A DNA stretch of 64,000 nt. Source: Humibacillus xanthopallidus. Its GTDB lineage: Bacteria; Actinomycetota; Actinomycetes; Actinomycetales; Dermatophilaceae. The translations under genes and the position numbers were made by a program. The stretch is taken from assembly GCF_006717145.1 (NCBI RefSeq), contig NZ_VFQF01000001.1:62001-126000 (forward strand). The letters are read 5' to 3'. How positions within the stretch are numbered: the first letter of the stretch is position 1; every line of letters starts with the position of its first letter. The notes beneath the pieces were generated by a model. The model saw only the letters and a program-made list of their open reading frames with translations, did not search any database and was not told where the DNA came from. Shown piece after piece: positions 16,965-26,608 of the stretch.

Positions 16965-17006
16965 CGCGGGGCGGGTTGCGGGAATGCCGGGGCGGGTGCT
17001 GACGTT

Positions 17007-17036
17007 TTGGGTGACGTGCCACACCTCTGGCACAAT
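17007..17036 (+). promoter_or_regulatory. rpmE: Putative rpmE promoter
   Basis: TTGGGT at 17007-17012 and CACAAT at 17031-17036 are separated by 18 nt and lie about 90 nt before the L31 start. The match to the housekeeping consensus is moderate. Confidence 0.4.
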
Positions 17037-17123
17037 CTTCCTTTGGACCGGTTCACGGACGAGCAGGCGCCCCACGGGCGCTGCGAAGACTCCGACCCGG
17101 CCACCTCATCTCAAGGAGACGCT

Positions 17124-17339
17124 GTGAAGAAGGACCTGCACCCCGCCTACGTCGAGACCACGGTGACCTGCACCTGTGGCAGCACGTTCACGACGCGTAG
17201 CACCGAGACGTCGGGCAAGATCTCGGCCGACGTGTGCTCGCAGTGCCACCCGTTCTACACGGGCAAGCAGAAGATCCTCGACACCGGTGGCCGCGTGGCC
17301 CGGTTCGAGGCCCGTTACGGCAAGAAGGCCGCCAAGTAG
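17124..17339 (+). CDS. rpmE: 50S ribosomal protein L31 (zinc-binding form)
   Basis: This 71-residue protein belongs to the zinc-containing (C+) class of L31: Cys16 and Cys18 (TCTCG) pair with Cys37 and Cys40 ([13 protein letters not shown]). L31 bridges the two ribosomal subunits. GTG 17124 follows AAGGAG with good spacing. Actinobacteria often carry a second, zinc-free L31 used under zinc limitation; none is in this window. It lies between rho and prfA as in most actinobacteria. Confidence 0.96.
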   Translation: MKKDLHPAYVETTVTCTCGSTFTTRSTETSGKISADVCSQCHPFYTGKQKILDTGGRVARFEARYGKKAAK

Positions 17340-17348
17340 GTCTCCCGC

Positions 17349-17394
17349 ACGCCGGCTCCCACGACTTCGGTCGTCGGGGGCCGGCGTTCGTTTT
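17349..17394 (+). terminator. Intrinsic terminator after rpmE
   Basis: ACGCCGGC at 17349-17356 pairs with GCCGGCGT at 17380-17387. An inner ACGAC/GTCGT stem is closed by a TTCG tetraloop, and a T-rich run (TCGTTTT) follows. It is the most canonical intrinsic terminator in the window. Confidence 0.85.
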
Positions 17395-17429
17395 GACCAT
17401 GACGTGACCGCGACCTCCACCTGCGAGAG

Positions 17430-18521
17430 GTGACCACCGTGCTCGACTCCGTCCAGTCGATCCTCGACGAGTACTCCGAGCTCGAGCGTCGCCTTGCCGA
17501 CCCGGCCGTCCACACCGACCAGGACCTCGTGCGCACCCTCAACAAGAGGTATGCCGCGCTGGCCCCCACCGTTGCAGCCGCCCGGTCCTGGCAGGCGGCC
17601 GTCGACGACCTCGGGGCCGCACGCGAGCTGGCGACCGAGGACGAGTCCTTCGCCGCCGAGGTGCCCTCGCTCGAGGCCCGGGAGGCGGCGGCCGAGGAGC
17701 ACCTGCGCCGGATGCTCGTGCCACGCGACCCCGAGGACGACCGCGACGTCATCCTCGAGGTCAAGGCGGGCGAGGGCGGCGACGAGTCGGCCCTGTTCGC
17801 CGGCGACCTGCTGCGCATGTACCTGCGCTACGCCGAGCAGCGTGGCTGGCGCACCGTCGTCGAGGACGCGACCGAGAGCGACCTCGGCGGCTACAAGGAC
17901 GTCCGCGTCTCCGTGCGCGCCAAGGGCACGCCGGGTCTCGGCGAGGGCCCGTGGGCGCGCCTCAAGTACGAAGGCGGCGTGCACCGGGTCCAGCGCGTGC
18001 CCGTCACCGAGAGCCAGGGCCGCATCCACACCTCCGCGGCGGGCGTGCTCGTCATGCCCGAGGCCGAGGAGGTCGAGGTGACGATCGACCCGAACGACCT
18101 GCGCATCGACGTCTACCGCAGCAGCGGGCCCGGCGGCCAGAGCGTCAACACGACCGACTCCGCCGTACGGATCACCCACGTGCCCACCGGGCTCGTCGTC
18201 TCGTGCCAGAACGAGAAGTCGCAGCTGCAGAACAAGGAGGCCGCCATGCGCGTCCTCCGGGCGCGCCTGCACCAGCTCGCCCAGGACGAGGCCGACGCCG
18301 AGGCGAGCGCTGCCCGCCGCTCGCAGGTGCGCACCGTCGACCGCTCCGAGCGCATCCGCACCTACAACTTCCCGGAGAACCGCATCTCCGACCACCGCAC
18401 CGGCTACAAGTCCTACAACCTCGACGCCGTGCTCGACGGCGACCTCGACCCGGTCGTCCAGTCGGCGATCGACGCCGACGAGGCCGCCAAGCTGAGCGCC
18501 CTCGCCGGGGCACCCGAATGA
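17430..18521 (+). CDS. prfA: Peptide chain release factor 1
   Basis: This 363-residue factor reads UAA and UAG stop codons. The stop-codon recognition tripeptide is Pro-Val-Thr (RVPVTESQG), the RF1 type rather than the SPF of RF2, and the catalytic GGQ is in [13 protein letters not shown]. The NENRISDH-like segment near the C terminus is also conserved. GTG 17430 follows a GAGAGG site. It is followed 7 nt later by the gene for the methyltransferase that modifies its GGQ glutamine. Confidence 0.96.
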   Translation: MTTVLDSVQSILDEYSELERRLADPAVHTDQDLVRTLNKRYAALAPTVAAARSWQAAVDDLGAARELATEDESFAAEVPSLEAREAAAEEHLRRMLVPRDPEDDRDVILEVKAGEGGDESALFAGDLLRMYLRYAEQRGWRTVVEDATESDLGGYKDVRVSVRAKGTPGLGEGPWARLKYEGGVHRVQRVPVTESQGRIHTSAAGVLVMPEAEEVEVTIDPNDLRIDVYRSSGPGGQSVNTTDSAVRITHVPTGLVVSCQNEKSQLQNKEAAMRVLRARLHQLAQDEADAEASAARRSQVRTVDRSERIRTYNFPENRISDHRTGYKSYNLDAVLDGDLDPVVQSAIDADEAAKLSALAGAPE

Positions 18522-18528
18522 GCCGTCG

Positions 18529-19425
18529 GTGACGGACCTGCGTGTCGGCATACGTGCTGCGACGGCGCGGCTGGCCGAGGCCGGAGTGCCCTCCCCGCAG
18601 CCTGACGCCCTGGCTCTCGCCGCCCACGCGCTCGGGGTCGACGTCGCCGAGGTGCGCCGGCTCATGGTGCTCGGCGGACGCACCCTCCCACCGGCGTATG
18701 CCGTCCTCGTCGACGAGCGCGCCCGTCGCGTGCCGCTCCAGCACCTCACGGGCCAGGCGGACTTCCGGCACCTGACGCTCGCGGTAGGCCCCGGGGTCTT
18801 CGTGCCGCGGCCGGAGACCGAGGTCCTCGTCGACCTCGCGCTCGCCGAGGTCGACCGGGTCAAGGATCTGGGCGAAGGGCTCGACGAGGCGCGAGCCGTG
18901 CGGGTCGTCGACCTCTGCTCGGGATCCGGCGCGATCGCCCTCTCGATCGCGCACGAGCGGCCGGGCGCCGAGGTGCGCGGCCTCGAGGTATCGCCCGAGG
19001 CGTGGGCCTGGTCGACCGCGAACCGCGACCGGCTCGGGCTCGACGTCGACCTCGTCCTCGGCGACGCGACCTCGCCCTGCTTCGAGGACTGGACCGGCAC
19101 GGTCGACGTCGTGACGGTCAACCCGCCCTACATCCCGGTGGGAGCCGTCCCGGTCGACCCCGAGGTGCGCGACCACGACCCACAGATCGCGCTCTACGGA
19201 GGCAGCGAGGACGGGCTCGCCATCCCGCTCGCAGTCGTGCGGGTCGCCGCCGGTTTGCTGCACCCCGGGGGCCTCGTGCTCGTCGAGCACGCCGACAGCC
19301 AGGGCGAGAGCCTGCCCCGGCGGATGCGGGCCACGGGGGAGTGGTCGGAGGTCGGCGACCACCTCGACCTCGCCGGACGTCCACGGGTGACGACCGCGCG
19401 CCGGTCTCCCACGAGCGCGGACTAG
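18529..19425 (+). CDS. prmC: Release factor glutamine N5-methyltransferase
   Basis: This 298-residue SAM-dependent enzyme methylates the Gln of the GGQ motif in release factors. The SAM-binding VVDLCSGSGAIALSIA and the catalytic NPPYIP motif are present, with the N-terminal helical substrate-recognition domain (PLQHLTGQADFR) ahead of them. GTG 18529 lies directly after prfA, so the two form one unit. Confidence 0.95.
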   Translation: MTDLRVGIRAATARLAEAGVPSPQPDALALAAHALGVDVAEVRRLMVLGGRTLPPAYAVLVDERARRVPLQHLTGQADFRHLTLAVGPGVFVPRPETEVLVDLALAEVDRVKDLGEGLDEARAVRVVDLCSGSGAIALSIAHERPGAEVRGLEVSPEAWAWSTANRDRLGLDVDLVLGDATSPCFEDWTGTVDVVTVNPPYIPVGAVPVDPEVRDHDPQIALYGGSEDGLAIPLAVVRVAAGLLHPGGLVLVEHADSQGESLPRRMRATGEWSEVGDHLDLAGRPRVTTARRSPTSAD

Positions 19426-19435
19426 GCTTCGGGCC
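19423..19435 (+). promoter_or_regulatory. Leaderless promoter before the threonylcarbamoyl-AMP synthase gene
   Basis: TAGGCT at 19423-19428, overlapping the prmC stop codon, ends 7 nt before GTG 19436. No ribosome binding site is visible. Confidence 0.5.
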
Positions 19436-20476
19436 GTGAGCGAGCGCTACGACTGCACAGACCCGAGCGGCCGCGCCGAAGGGGTGCCCGCGGCTGCGGG
19501 TGCGATCCGCCGCGGCGAGGTCATCGTGCTGCCCACCGACACCGTCTACGGCATCGGGTGCGACGCCTTCGACGCCAACGCCGTGGCCTCGGTCCTGGCC
19601 GCCAAGGGGCGCGGCCGCGACATGCCGCCACCCGTGCTCATCCCGACCGCGCGCACGGCCCAGGGGCTCGCGACCGCGGTGCCCGACTATGCGCAGCGGC
19701 TCATGGAGAAGTTCTGGCCGGGACCGCTCACGGTCGTGCTCAAGGCCCAGACCTCGCTGCACTGGGACCTCGGCGAGACCAACGGCACCGTCGCGCTGCG
19801 CGTGCCCGACCACGAGGTCACCCTCGAGCTGCTCGGCGACGTCGGCCCGATGGCCGTGACGAGCGCCAACACGACCGGCGACCCTGCTGCGCGCACGGTC
19901 GACGAGGCGCTCGCGATGCTCGGCGAGTCCGTCTCCGTCTACCTCGACGCCGGCCCGGCCGGCGAAGGCGAGCCGTCGACGATCATCGACTGCACGGGCG
20001 AGGCCCCCGTCACCCTGCGCCTCGGGGCGATCCCGCAGGCCGACATCGATGCCGCGCTGCTCCCGGCCGACGACGTCGTCGTGGGGGACGACACCGAGCC
20101 TTCGGACGAGCCCGCCGGTGATGTGGCGGACGAGCACGCCAGCGAGCCGGCCGACGAGCCCGCCGCCGACGCCGATGCAGATCTCGGTGCTGAGGCGGCT
20201 GGTGCAGCTCCCGAGCCGACCGCCGACGCCGACACGACCGGCTCCTGGCCCGAGGTGGCGCAGGAGGAGCACCCGGACCCCCTCGCCGAGGTGCCGGCCC
20301 CCACCGTCGGCGACACCGTCGACGAGTGGCACGACGTGGCGCAGGACGCCCGCCCCGATGTCACCGCGGACCCGCCGGACCGGGCCACCGGCGCCGACCC
20401 GCTCGCTCCGATCGCGGAGTCGCCGGACGCCCCCACCGACACGCACGCCACCAACGGCGGCGCGCCCACGCAATAG
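19436..20476 (+). CDS. tsaC: L-threonylcarbamoyl-AMP synthase (TsaC/Sua5 family) with long acidic tail
   Basis: The first 210 residues form a YrdC domain (VIVLPTDTVYGIGCDA, FWPGPLTVVLK, VTSANTTG) that makes the activated threonylcarbamoyl group for the t6A37 tRNA modification. The last 135 or so residues are an unusual tail made mainly of Asp, Glu, Ala and Pro, with repeated DEPA-like pieces. It does not look like the C-terminal domain of true Sua5 proteins and is probably disordered. The position after prmC is conserved in actinobacteria. Confidence 0.92.
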   Translation: MSERYDCTDPSGRAEGVPAAAGAIRRGEVIVLPTDTVYGIGCDAFDANAVASVLAAKGRGRDMPPPVLIPTARTAQGLATAVPDYAQRLMEKFWPGPLTVVLKAQTSLHWDLGETNGTVALRVPDHEVTLELLGDVGPMAVTSANTTGDPAARTVDEALAMLGESVSVYLDAGPAGEGEPSTIIDCTGEAPVTLRLGAIPQADIDAALLPADDVVVGDDTEPSDEPAGDVADEHASEPADEPAADADADLGAEAAGAAPEPTADADTTGSWPEVAQEEHPDPLAEVPAPTVGDTVDEWHDVAQDARPDVTADPPDRATGADPLAPIAESPDAPTDTHATNGGAPTQ

Positions 20477-20479
20477 AGT
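20474..20479 (+). promoter_or_regulatory. glyA: Putative -10 box of glyA
   Basis: TAGAGT overlaps the stop codon of the preceding gene and lies 42 nt before ATG 20522. This gives a short leader with a GGAG site. Confidence 0.35.
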
Positions 20480-20521
20480 TGGCACGCGCCCGACTCCCGA
20501 GACCCCAACCGGAGATGCACC

Positions 20522-21799
20522 ATGGCTGACGACACGTTCTACGGCTCCGACTTCGGTGCCCTGCAGTCCCTCGACCCCGACATCGCCGGGGTGCTCCTGT
20601 CGGAGCTCGACCGCATCCGCGGCGGACTGCAGCTCATCGCGAGCGAGAACATCAGCTCGCCCGCCGTGCTGACGGCCCTCGGGTCGACCCTGTCGAACAA
20701 GTACGCCGAGGGCTACCCCGGGCGGCGCTACTACGGCGGCTGCTCCGAGGTCGACAAGGCCGAGCAGATCGCCATCGACCGGGCCAAGGAGCTCTTCGGT
20801 GCCGACCACGCCAACGTCCAGGCGCACTCGGGCGCGAGCGCGAACCAGGCCGTCTACGGCGCCTTCATGGCCCCGGGCGACACCATCCTCGCGATGTCGC
20901 TCCCGATGGGCGGCCACCTCACCCACGGCACGAAGGTCTCCTTCTCCGGCAAGTGGTTCAACGCCGTCCACTACGGCGTCGACAAGCTGAGCGAGGACAT
21001 CGACTACGACCAGGTCGAGGCGCTCGCCAAGGAGCACCGCCCGAAGGTCATCTGCGCCGGTGGGTCGGCGATCCCGCGCCTCATCGACTTCGAGCGCTTC
21101 CGCGCGATCGCCGACGAGGTCGGCGCGATCCTCTGGGTCGACGCCGCCCACTTCATCGGTCTCGTCGCCGGCAAGGCCATCCCGTCGCCCGTGCCCCACG
21201 CCGACGTCGTCACCTTCACGACGCACAAGGTGCTGCGCGGCCCGCGGTCCGGCGCCCTCGTCTGCAAGGCCGAGCACGCCGCGGCCATGGACAAGGCGAT
21301 CTTCCCGATGATGCAGGGCGGCCCGCAGATGCACACCATCGCGGCCAAGGCGGTCAACTTCAAGGAGGCCGCGACCCCGGAGTACGCCCAGTACGCCAAG
21401 GACGTCATCGCCAACAGCCAGCAGCTCGCTGCGAGCCTGCTCGAGCTCGGCATCCGCCCGACCACCGGCGGCACCGACACCCACCTCGCCCTGCTCGACC
21501 TGCAGGGTGTGGGCGTCACGGGCAAGGACGCCGAGGAGCGCGCCGACGCCGCCGGAATCGTGCTCAACAAGAACGCCATCCCCTTCGACCCGCAGAAGGC
21601 CAACATCGCCTCCGGCATCCGGGTCGGCACGCCGTCGGTGACGACGCAGGGCATGGGCGTCGAGGAGATGAAGCAGATCGCCGCGCTCATCCACAAGGCC
21701 GTGACCGAGGGTGACGCCGATCCCGACCACGCGGTGAGCAAGGACGTCCGCGCGCAGGTCACGGACCTCGTGACGCGCTTCCCGGCATACCCCCGCTGA
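20522..21799 (+). CDS. glyA: Serine hydroxymethyltransferase
   Basis: This 425-residue PLP enzyme interconverts serine and glycine and loads tetrahydrofolate with a one-carbon unit. The substrate-binding LIASENISS, the YAEGYPGRRYYGGC loop and the PLP lysine in TFTTHKVLRGPR are visible, and ANIASGIRVGTPSVT closes the domain. VDAAHFIGLVAG replaces the more common VDMAHIAGLVA, a variant I believe occurs in this lineage. ATG 20522 follows a GGAG site. Confidence 0.97.
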   Translation: MADDTFYGSDFGALQSLDPDIAGVLLSELDRIRGGLQLIASENISSPAVLTALGSTLSNKYAEGYPGRRYYGGCSEVDKAEQIAIDRAKELFGADHANVQAHSGASANQAVYGAFMAPGDTILAMSLPMGGHLTHGTKVSFSGKWFNAVHYGVDKLSEDIDYDQVEALAKEHRPKVICAGGSAIPRLIDFERFRAIADEVGAILWVDAAHFIGLVAGKAIPSPVPHADVVTFTTHKVLRGPRSGALVCKAEHAAAMDKAIFPMMQGGPQMHTIAAKAVNFKEAATPEYAQYAKDVIANSQQLAASLLELGIRPTTGGTDTHLALLDLQGVGVTGKDAEERADAAGIVLNKNAIPFDPQKANIASGIRVGTPSVTTQGMGVEEMKQIAALIHKAVTEGDADPDHAVSKDVRAQVTDLVTRFPAYPR

Positions 21800-21843
21800 C
21801 TCCGGCGACCCGCCAGCGTCGGCGCCCGAGCGAAGGTCGGTAG

Positions 21844-22941
21844 GTGCACGAGTACGTTCTCGTCCTCATCGTGGCCGCGGCGGTCACCTACCTCGTGACC
21901 CCGTTCATCCGCAGCCTCGCCGTGGCCACGGGCGCCTTCACGGCGGTGCGCGAGCGCGACGTCCACACGACCCCGATCCCGCGGCTCGGGGGAGTGGGCA
22001 TCTACATCGGCTTCGTCGCGGCCGCGCTCGTCGCCCGTGCGCTGCCCTACCTCGGCACGCTCTTCTCGACGCGCCAGATCCTCGGGGTCATCGCGGCAGG
22101 CGGCGTCGTCTGCCTCCTCGGCGCGTTCGACGACATCCGTGAGCTCGACTGGGTGACCAAGCTCGCCGGGCAGATGCTCGCGGCCGGCCTCATGGCCTAC
22201 ACCGGGGTGCAGCTGCTGTCCCTGCCGATCTTCGGCACGACGATCCTGCCGGTGCCGGTGCTCGTCAGCTTCACCGTCATCGTCGTGCTCGTGTGGACCA
22301 ACGCCGTCAACTTCATCGACGGCCTCGACGGGCTGGCCGCTGGGGTCGTCGGCATCGCCGCCCTCGCCTTCTTCACCTACAGCTACCTCGTGTCGCGCTC
22401 GTTCGTGCCGGCCAACGTCTTCTCGACCGCGACCTTCATCTCGGCGGCGCTCGTGGGCTGCTGCGCCGGCTTCCTCCCGCACAACTTCCACCCCGCGCGC
22501 CTTTTCATGGGCGACTCCGGGGCCCTCACCCTCGGCCTGCTCATGTCGGCGGCGACGATCACCCTGACGGGCAACGTCGACCCCACCCAAGTGAGCACCA
22601 ACGAGGTGTCGGCGGCGTTCCTGCCCATCCTGCTGCCGCTCGCGGTGCTCCTGCTGCCGCTCCTCGACATGGTGCTCGCGATCGTGCGCCGCACCATGGC
22701 GGGGCAGCGGCCCTGGCACCCGGACGCCAAGCACCTGCACCACCGCATGCTGAGCATCGGTCACACCCACCGGCGGGCCGTGCTAATCCTCTACCTGTGG
22801 GCCGCGATCGTGGCGCTCGGGTCGGTGTCGTTCGTCATCTGGGACGGGTGGCGCCCGCTCGTCGTCGTGGCGGCAGCCGCGGCGGTCGGCGTGGTTCTCA
22901 CGGTCCGGCTTCCACGGTGGAGGGCGTCCGAACGCTTGTGA
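21844..22941 (+). CDS. wecA: Undecaprenyl-phosphate GlcNAc-1-phosphate transferase (WecA/MraY-like)
   Basis: This 365-residue membrane enzyme has about ten transmembrane segments and belongs to the polyprenyl-phosphate phosphosugar transferases. It shows the conserved LLGAFDDIREL (catalytic Asp pair), NFIDGLDGLAAG and HLHHRML motifs. It would start wall polysaccharide linkage by moving a sugar phosphate to decaprenyl or undecaprenyl phosphate. The position directly before the ATP synthase operon is usual in actinobacteria. GTG 21844 follows a GGTCGG-type weak site. The stop codon lies inside the Crp-like palindrome that precedes the atp genes. Confidence 0.92.
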   Translation: MHEYVLVLIVAAAVTYLVTPFIRSLAVATGAFTAVRERDVHTTPIPRLGGVGIYIGFVAAALVARALPYLGTLFSTRQILGVIAAGGVVCLLGAFDDIRELDWVTKLAGQMLAAGLMAYTGVQLLSLPIFGTTILPVPVLVSFTVIVVLVWTNAVNFIDGLDGLAAGVVGIAALAFFTYSYLVSRSFVPANVFSTATFISAALVGCCAGFLPHNFHPARLFMGDSGALTLGLLMSAATITLTGNVDPTQVSTNEVSAAFLPILLPLAVLLLPLLDMVLAIVRRTMAGQRPWHPDAKHLHHRMLSIGHTHRRAVLILYLWAAIVALGSVSFVIWDGWRPLVVVAAAAAVGVVLTVRLPRWRASERL

Positions 22942-22955
22942 TAGCATTCACAAGC
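22934..22955. promoter_or_regulatory. Crp/GlxR-like operator overlapping the putative atp operon promoter
   Basis: TGTGA-N6-TCACA (22937-22952) is extended to 8-bp perfect arms GCTTGTGA/TCACAAGC. The six central bases TAGCAT also read as an extended -10 box (TG one base ahead of TAGCAT). Bound regulator would therefore cover the promoter. The site matches the classic Crp and corynebacterial GlxR consensus. Confidence 0.6.
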
Positions 22956-23077
22956 ACCTTGGGAGAACCTGAGAACCGGTCGCCAGGTGGTGCGGAAAGC
23001 CTTCCCGCACAAGACGATCGAGCCCGACCCGGCCCCGCCAGCAACACGCCTCACGACGCAGACCAGGCAGGTTTTTC

Positions 23078-23548
23078 TTGAGCGCCACACCGGCCCGCAC
23101 CGCATCACAGTCCGATGCGTTCGCGCAGCTCCTCCGGGGCTCGCTCCTGCCGACCGTCGTCGCCGCGCTCGCCTGCATCGTCGTGGGCCTCTTCTCGAGC
23201 CCCAAGGCCGCGTGGTCGGCCGCCCTCGGCGCCGCTCTCGTCATCTTCTTCTTCAGCCTGACGCTGCTCGTCATGAAGCGCACGGCCGACCTGCCGCCCA
23301 CGACCGTCATGATCGTCGTGATGCTGACCTACACCTTCAAGGTCGTCGTGCTCGGCGTCGCGATGTTCCTGCTGCGCGACGTCAGCTGGGTGTCGGGGTA
23401 TGCCGTGGGGCTGGCCATCACCGTCTGCGCCCTCGTGTGGCTCTTCTTCGAGATGCGGGCCTACAAGCGGCTGCGCATCTTCGCCTACGATCCTGACGGC
23501 GCTGCTGCCCTCGACACGACGTCTCGGGAGCCGCGTGATGAGTCGTGA
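23078..23548 (+). CDS. AtpI-like membrane protein at the start of the ATP synthase operon
   Basis: This 156-residue protein has four hydrophobic segments (about 25-45, 48-66, 78-100 and 106-125) and a short charged tail. Its size, topology and location fit the AtpI/subunit I-like protein that precedes atpB in many actinobacteria and assists Fo assembly or Mg2+ uptake. Sequence conservation in this family is low, so the call leans on position. The start is a TTG at 23078 with CAGGCAGG upstream; no ATG or GTG is available before the first membrane segment. It overlaps the next unit only at the non-coding edge. Confidence 0.65.
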   Translation: MSATPARTASQSDAFAQLLRGSLLPTVVAALACIVVGLFSSPKAAWSAALGAALVIFFFSLTLLVMKRTADLPPTTVMIVVMLTYTFKVVVLGVAMFLLRDVSWVSGYAVGLAITVCALVWLFFEMRAYKRLRIFAYDPDGAAALDTTSREPRDES

Positions 23549-23562
23549 GATCGGAGGGCGCG

Positions 23563-23835
23563 ATGTCGACCCCACCGTCCGGTGCCCCGGGCGTCGAGGA
23601 CAACTCCGGCGAGAGCGCGGAGGACAAGAAGGAGCGCGAGCGGCAGTTCAACCTGCGCGAGTCCAACTCCGCATGGAAGGCCGTCGCCTACCTCATCACC
23701 GGTCCGCTGATCTACGGCGGGCTGGGGGCCCTGCTCGACCACTGGCTGGGCACGACCTGGCTGGTCGGAGCGGGGATCGTCGGTGGGATGGCCCTGTCGC
23801 TCTACCTGATCTGGTTCCGATACGGTACCCATTGA
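23563..23835 (+). CDS. AtpZ/AtpI-family small membrane protein
   Basis: This 90-residue protein has a charged N-terminal half and two transmembrane helices (YLITGPLIYGGLGALLDHWL and a second from LVGAGIVGGM). That is the ATPase gene 1/AtpZ pattern with the conserved GxxLDxxxGT block. Proteins of this family help c-ring assembly or Mg2+ handling. ATG 23563 follows GGAGG with 5-nt spacing; an in-frame GTG at 23545 is less likely. A 160-nt gap separates it from atpB. Confidence 0.75.
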   Translation: MSTPPSGAPGVEDNSGESAEDKKERERQFNLRESNSAWKAVAYLITGPLIYGGLGALLDHWLGTTWLVGAGIVGGMALSLYLIWFRYGTH

Positions 23836-23995
23836 GCCACCCGGCGGGCCGGCTCGTCCCCGCGCCCCCCGACGGTGTGCGAGTGACCGGCCCCGCTGGC
23901 CGGAGCCCCGTCGGTCCGGAGCCCACCACAGACTTTTCGACCGTCGAGATGCAGCGCGTCGCGACACCTGCCCAAGTCCTACAAAGGAGTAACCC

Positions 23996-24778
23996 GTGAG
24001 CCTCGTGTCCGCCGCGCCCTCGGAGTACACCGCGCCCGGTGTCGAGGAGTTCTGGCAGCCGCTCTTCGGGACCGACGGTCCCTGGGCGATCACACGCCCG
24101 ATGTTCCTCATCGTCATCTCGGTGGGCCTCATCATCTGGTACCTCCTCGCCACGACGCGCAAGAAGGCGCTCGTCCCGAGCCGCGGGCAGATGGCGACCG
24201 AGGCGGTCTACGGGCTGGTGCGCAACGGCATCGCCAAGGACCTCATCGGCAGCAAGGAGTTCATGCGGTTCGTCCCGCTGCTGTTCTCCCTCTTCATGAT
24301 CATCCTGGTCAACAACTTCTTCGGCGTCATGCCGCCGTTCAGCTACCCGACGATGAGCCGCATCGGCTTCCCGATCGCGCTGTCGCTCATCGTGTGGGTC
24401 GTCTTCCACGTCGTCGGCATGAAGAAGCACGGCTTCTTCGGCTACTGGAAGTCGCTCGTGCCCTCCGGCCTGCCGAAGGGGATGATCCTGCCGATCTTCT
24501 TCCTCGAGCTCATCACCGACCTGTTCACCCGGCCGGTCACCCTCGCCCTGCGACTCTTCGGCAACATGTTCGCCGGCCACATCCTCATCGTGCTGTTCAT
24601 CACCGGCGGCTGGTACATGCTGACCAACGGCGGCATCCTCGTCATCGCCGGCGGTGTGACCTGGGTCTTCGCCCTCGTCATGACCCTCTTCGAGCTGCTG
24701 GTCGAGTTCCTGCAGGCCTACGTCTTCACCCTCCTCGCGGCTCTCTACATCGGCGGCGCCATCGCCGACGAGCACTGA
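23996..24778 (+). CDS. atpB: ATP synthase subunit a (Fo)
   Basis: This 260-residue membrane subunit forms the proton half-channels next to the c ring. The essential arginine is in [12 protein letters not shown], and the C-terminal [22 protein letters not shown] helix carries the conserved Gln and Tyr. GTG 23996 follows AAAGGAG. It is the first of the contiguous structural genes atpB-E-F-H-A-G-D. Confidence 0.97.
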   Translation: MSLVSAAPSEYTAPGVEEFWQPLFGTDGPWAITRPMFLIVISVGLIIWYLLATTRKKALVPSRGQMATEAVYGLVRNGIAKDLIGSKEFMRFVPLLFSLFMIILVNNFFGVMPPFSYPTMSRIGFPIALSLIVWVVFHVVGMKKHGFFGYWKSLVPSGLPKGMILPIFFLELITDLFTRPVTLALRLFGNMFAGHILIVLFITGGWYMLTNGGILVIAGGVTWVFALVMTLFELLVEFLQAYVFTLLAALYIGGAIADEH

Positions 24779-24881
24779 GCTCCGCGCGCTCCACCGCACC
24801 ACTGCGTTCCACCCCAGCACGACCCCGTACGACCCCGGCGGCAGACGTCTCCGGGAACGACAAGAAGGAAATGGACACAAC

Positions 24882-25091
24882 ATGACTGGCAACATCGCCA
24901 TCCTCGGTTACGGCCTCTCCGCCATCGGCCCCGGTATCGGTGTCGGTCTCATCTTCGCCGCCTACATCAACGGCGTTGCCCGTCAGCCCGAGGCTCGCGG
25001 CATGCTCCAGCCGATCGCCTTCCTCGGCATGGCCATCACCGAGGCGCTCGCCATCTTCGGTATCGCGCTCGCGTTCGTCTTCAAGGCCTGA
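24882..25091 (+). CDS. atpE: ATP synthase subunit c (Fo)
   Basis: This 69-residue hairpin of two helices forms the rotor ring. The proton-binding Glu54 lies in [12 protein letters not shown]. The first helix has the GPGIGVG glycine pattern and the polar loop is ARQPEA. The residues around the Glu do not show a Na+ ligand set, so proton coupling is expected. ATG 24882 is preceded by an AAGAAGGAAA site. Confidence 0.97.
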   Translation: MTGNIAILGYGLSAIGPGIGVGLIFAAYINGVARQPEARGMLQPIAFLGMAITEALAIFGIALAFVFKA

Positions 25092-25139
25092 CGCCCTCCG
25101 GGGCCGATCAGGACCGTCGACGCACTCGATTCTCTCTAG

Positions 25140-25726
<587 letters not shown>

Positions 25727-25727
<1 letters not shown>

Positions 25728-26539
25728 TGCAGGGATCCTCACGCGCAGCTGCGGCCGGGAGCCGCGAGGCGTTCACCGGTGTGCTCGCTGCCGGCGCCGA
25801 CCGCACGCGGTTGGCCGAGGAGCTCTTCGCCGTCGTCGCCCTGCTCGACGGCAACGTCACCCTGCGTCGCGCGGTCGCGGACCCGTCCCAGGACGCCGCC
25901 CGCAAGACCGACCTCGCCGAGCGGCTCTTCGCGAGCCGGGTCGGGGCCGAGGCGCTGGTGGTGCTCAAGGGCGTCGTCAGCCAGCGGTGGAGCTCCGAGC
26001 GCGACCTCTCCGACACCCTGGAGCGGTATGCCGTGGAGTCCGTCGTCGCCGACGCCGAGACCCAGGACTCCGCCGACCAGGTCGAGGACGAGCTCTTCCG
26101 CTTCGAGCGGATCGTCGCGGCCGACACGGCCCTGCGCACGGCTCTCACCGACGAGTCCGCGTCGGCCGAACGGCGCACCGCGCTGCTCGGCTCGTTGCTG
26201 GCCGGCAAGGTGACGCCGCAGACCCTGGTGCTCGCGCGCCAGGCCGTCGCCGCACCACGAGGGCGTCGCTTCGACGCCGTCGTGCGTGAGTACCTCGAGA
26301 TCGCGGCGACGCGTCGCGAGCAGCAGACGGCCACCGTGATCTCGGCCGTGCCGCTGGGTGCGCAGGAGCGATCCCGCCTCGCAGCGGGCCTCTCGGCGAT
26401 CTACGGCGGCAAGGTCCACGTCAACACCGTCGTCGACCCGCGGGTCCTGGGCGGCATCAAGGTCGAGATCGGTGACGAGGTCATCGACGGCACCGTCATC
26501 CGCAAGCTCGACGCGGCCCGCCGCGCCATGGGTGCCTGA
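25727..26539 (+). CDS. atpH: ATP synthase subunit delta
   Basis: This 270-residue OSCP-type subunit links the peripheral stalk to F1. Bacterial delta is usually about 180 residues, and the longer form with an extra N-terminal helical region is typical of actinobacteria. The conserved C-terminal GGKVHVNTVVDPRVLGGIKV block is present. The ATG overlaps the atpF stop, so the two stalk subunits are translationally coupled. Confidence 0.94.
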
Positions 26540-26608
26540 GCACCAACCCCCCAGCTCTAGAGAAACCACCGACCCGCACGCGGGTCGAAACCGAGGAGAA
26601 GATCTGAC

